DNA of 64,000 bases from an uncultured Allobosea sp. (lineage in GTDB: Bacteria; Pseudomonadota; Alphaproteobacteria; Rhizobiales; Beijerinckiaceae), in assembly GCF_945956895.1 (NCBI RefSeq), contig NZ_CAMFJF010000010.1, forward strand, positions 60,336 through 124,335. Direction: 5' to 3'. Made by a program: the position numbers and the translations under genes. This document shows, one piece after another, positions 63,890 to 64,000 of the stretch (within the stretch, counting starts at the first letter, position 1; every line of letters begins with the position of its first letter). Below the pieces are notes generated by a model. That model searched no databases. It saw only the letters and a list, made by a program, of their open reading frames with translations, and was not told the DNA's origin.

Positions 63890-64000
63890 GGTGTAGCTGC
63901 GGGTGGTCATCGGCGATTGCCGGTTAGGTTTGGGTTGCGAGATCCAACCCTGAACCGAGAGATCCCCGATGACCGACGAGATGATGAACCTGCGCGGGCT
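63890..64000 (+). mobile_element. Left end of an IS256-like insertion sequence (cut by window edge)
   Basis: The sequence GTGGTGTAGCTGCGGGTGGTCATC near 63888-63911 (ends GTGGTGTAGC and GTGGTCATC) is the probable left end, followed by a short leader and the start of a transposase gene. The exact terminal repeat cannot be verified because the right end lies outside the window. Confidence 0.5.
63969..64000 (+). CDS. IS256 family transposase, N-terminal fragment
   Basis: Only the first ten codons are in the window: MTDEMMNLRG. This beginning is familiar from rhizobial and sphingomonad IS256-type transposases, which start MTDE/D.MNLR. The leader GAGAGATCCCCG before the ATG supplies a ribosome site. 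Too short for certainty. Confidence 0.55.
   Translation, partial: MTDEMMNLRG

Noticed and set aside
63710..63910. A 66-codon minus-strand frame between the regulator and the IS256-like start
   Set aside because: No recognisable domain and partly inside the presumed insertion-sequence end; possibly a remnant, but not supportable as a gene.

Overview
The window looks like a chromosomal segment of a GC-rich alphaproteobacterium of the order Hyphomicrobiales (Rhizobiales), possibly Bosea or a relative. The genus is a guess; the order rests on gene order and protein family types. Three blocks support it: cmk-aroA (class II, CP4-like EPSP synthase) divergent from a TIGR02300-type acidic protein and tRNA-Ala; the pckA / chvI-chvG-hprK-EIIA-HPr-ahcY regulatory block; and divL-tsaE/amgK-murU-addB-addA-DUF1345-trxA.

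Layout. 1-5.6 kb: cmk, aroA, TIGR02300 protein, tRNA-Ala(GGC), then a lower-GC patch with a small unknown protein, a hairpin repeat and a PEBP-like lipoprotein, then a PLP-dependent D-cysteine desulfhydrase-family enzyme. 5.7-18.9 kb: metabolic genes (arginase, aldehyde dehydrogenase + acetolactate-synthase-like pair, class II glutamine amidotransferase, TRAP permeases DctQM, NhaD-like antiporter, DUF4105 protein, PEP carboxykinase, HugZ-like protein). 19.0-24.6 kb: ChvI/ChvG two-component system, the regulatory PTS proteins and ahcY, with a perfect palindromic operator in front of ahcY. 25-37.6 kb: a tightly overlapping operon with the tyrosine-bearing pseudokinase-like DivL, a TsaE-AmgK fusion, MurU, AddB/AddA recombination nuclease, a DUF1345 membrane protein and thioredoxin. 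37.7-55 kb: DoxX, PBP1A, Bcr/CflA exporter, GST + diaminopropionate ammonia-lyase with a divergent Lrp/AsnC regulator, ClC channel, 2H phosphoesterase, a four-gene ABC importer, aldo/keto reductase, M20 deacetylase and acetamidase/formamidase. 55-56.1 kb: a frameshifted MFS transporter.

56.4-64.0 kb is different in character: base composition falls, all genes run on the minus strand, and the window ends in the start of an IS256-like transposase. This accessory block encodes a 7-alpha-hydroxysteroid-dehydrogenase-like SDR, a TRIC-type channel, a LdhA-like D-lactate dehydrogenase, a second SDR, an outer-membrane beta-barrel with a POTRA-like N-terminus and an alginate-export-like barrel (start codon overlapping the SDR stop as TGATG), a third SDR and a MarC protein, with a winged-helix regulator upstream. 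It reads as an uncharacterised dehydrogenase/outer-membrane-channel operon and is the best candidate for an undescribed system here; its substrate cannot be told from sequence.

Dispersed palindromic intergenic repeats recur through the core part. One family (about 95-120 bp, arms GTCATCCCGG/CCGGGATGAC, internal GGATCC) has six copies, a second (arms CGTCATTGCGAGG/CGCAATGACG) has two, and there are three single-copy hairpin elements. Several sit between co-directional genes of what should be single operons. The accessory block contains none that I could see.
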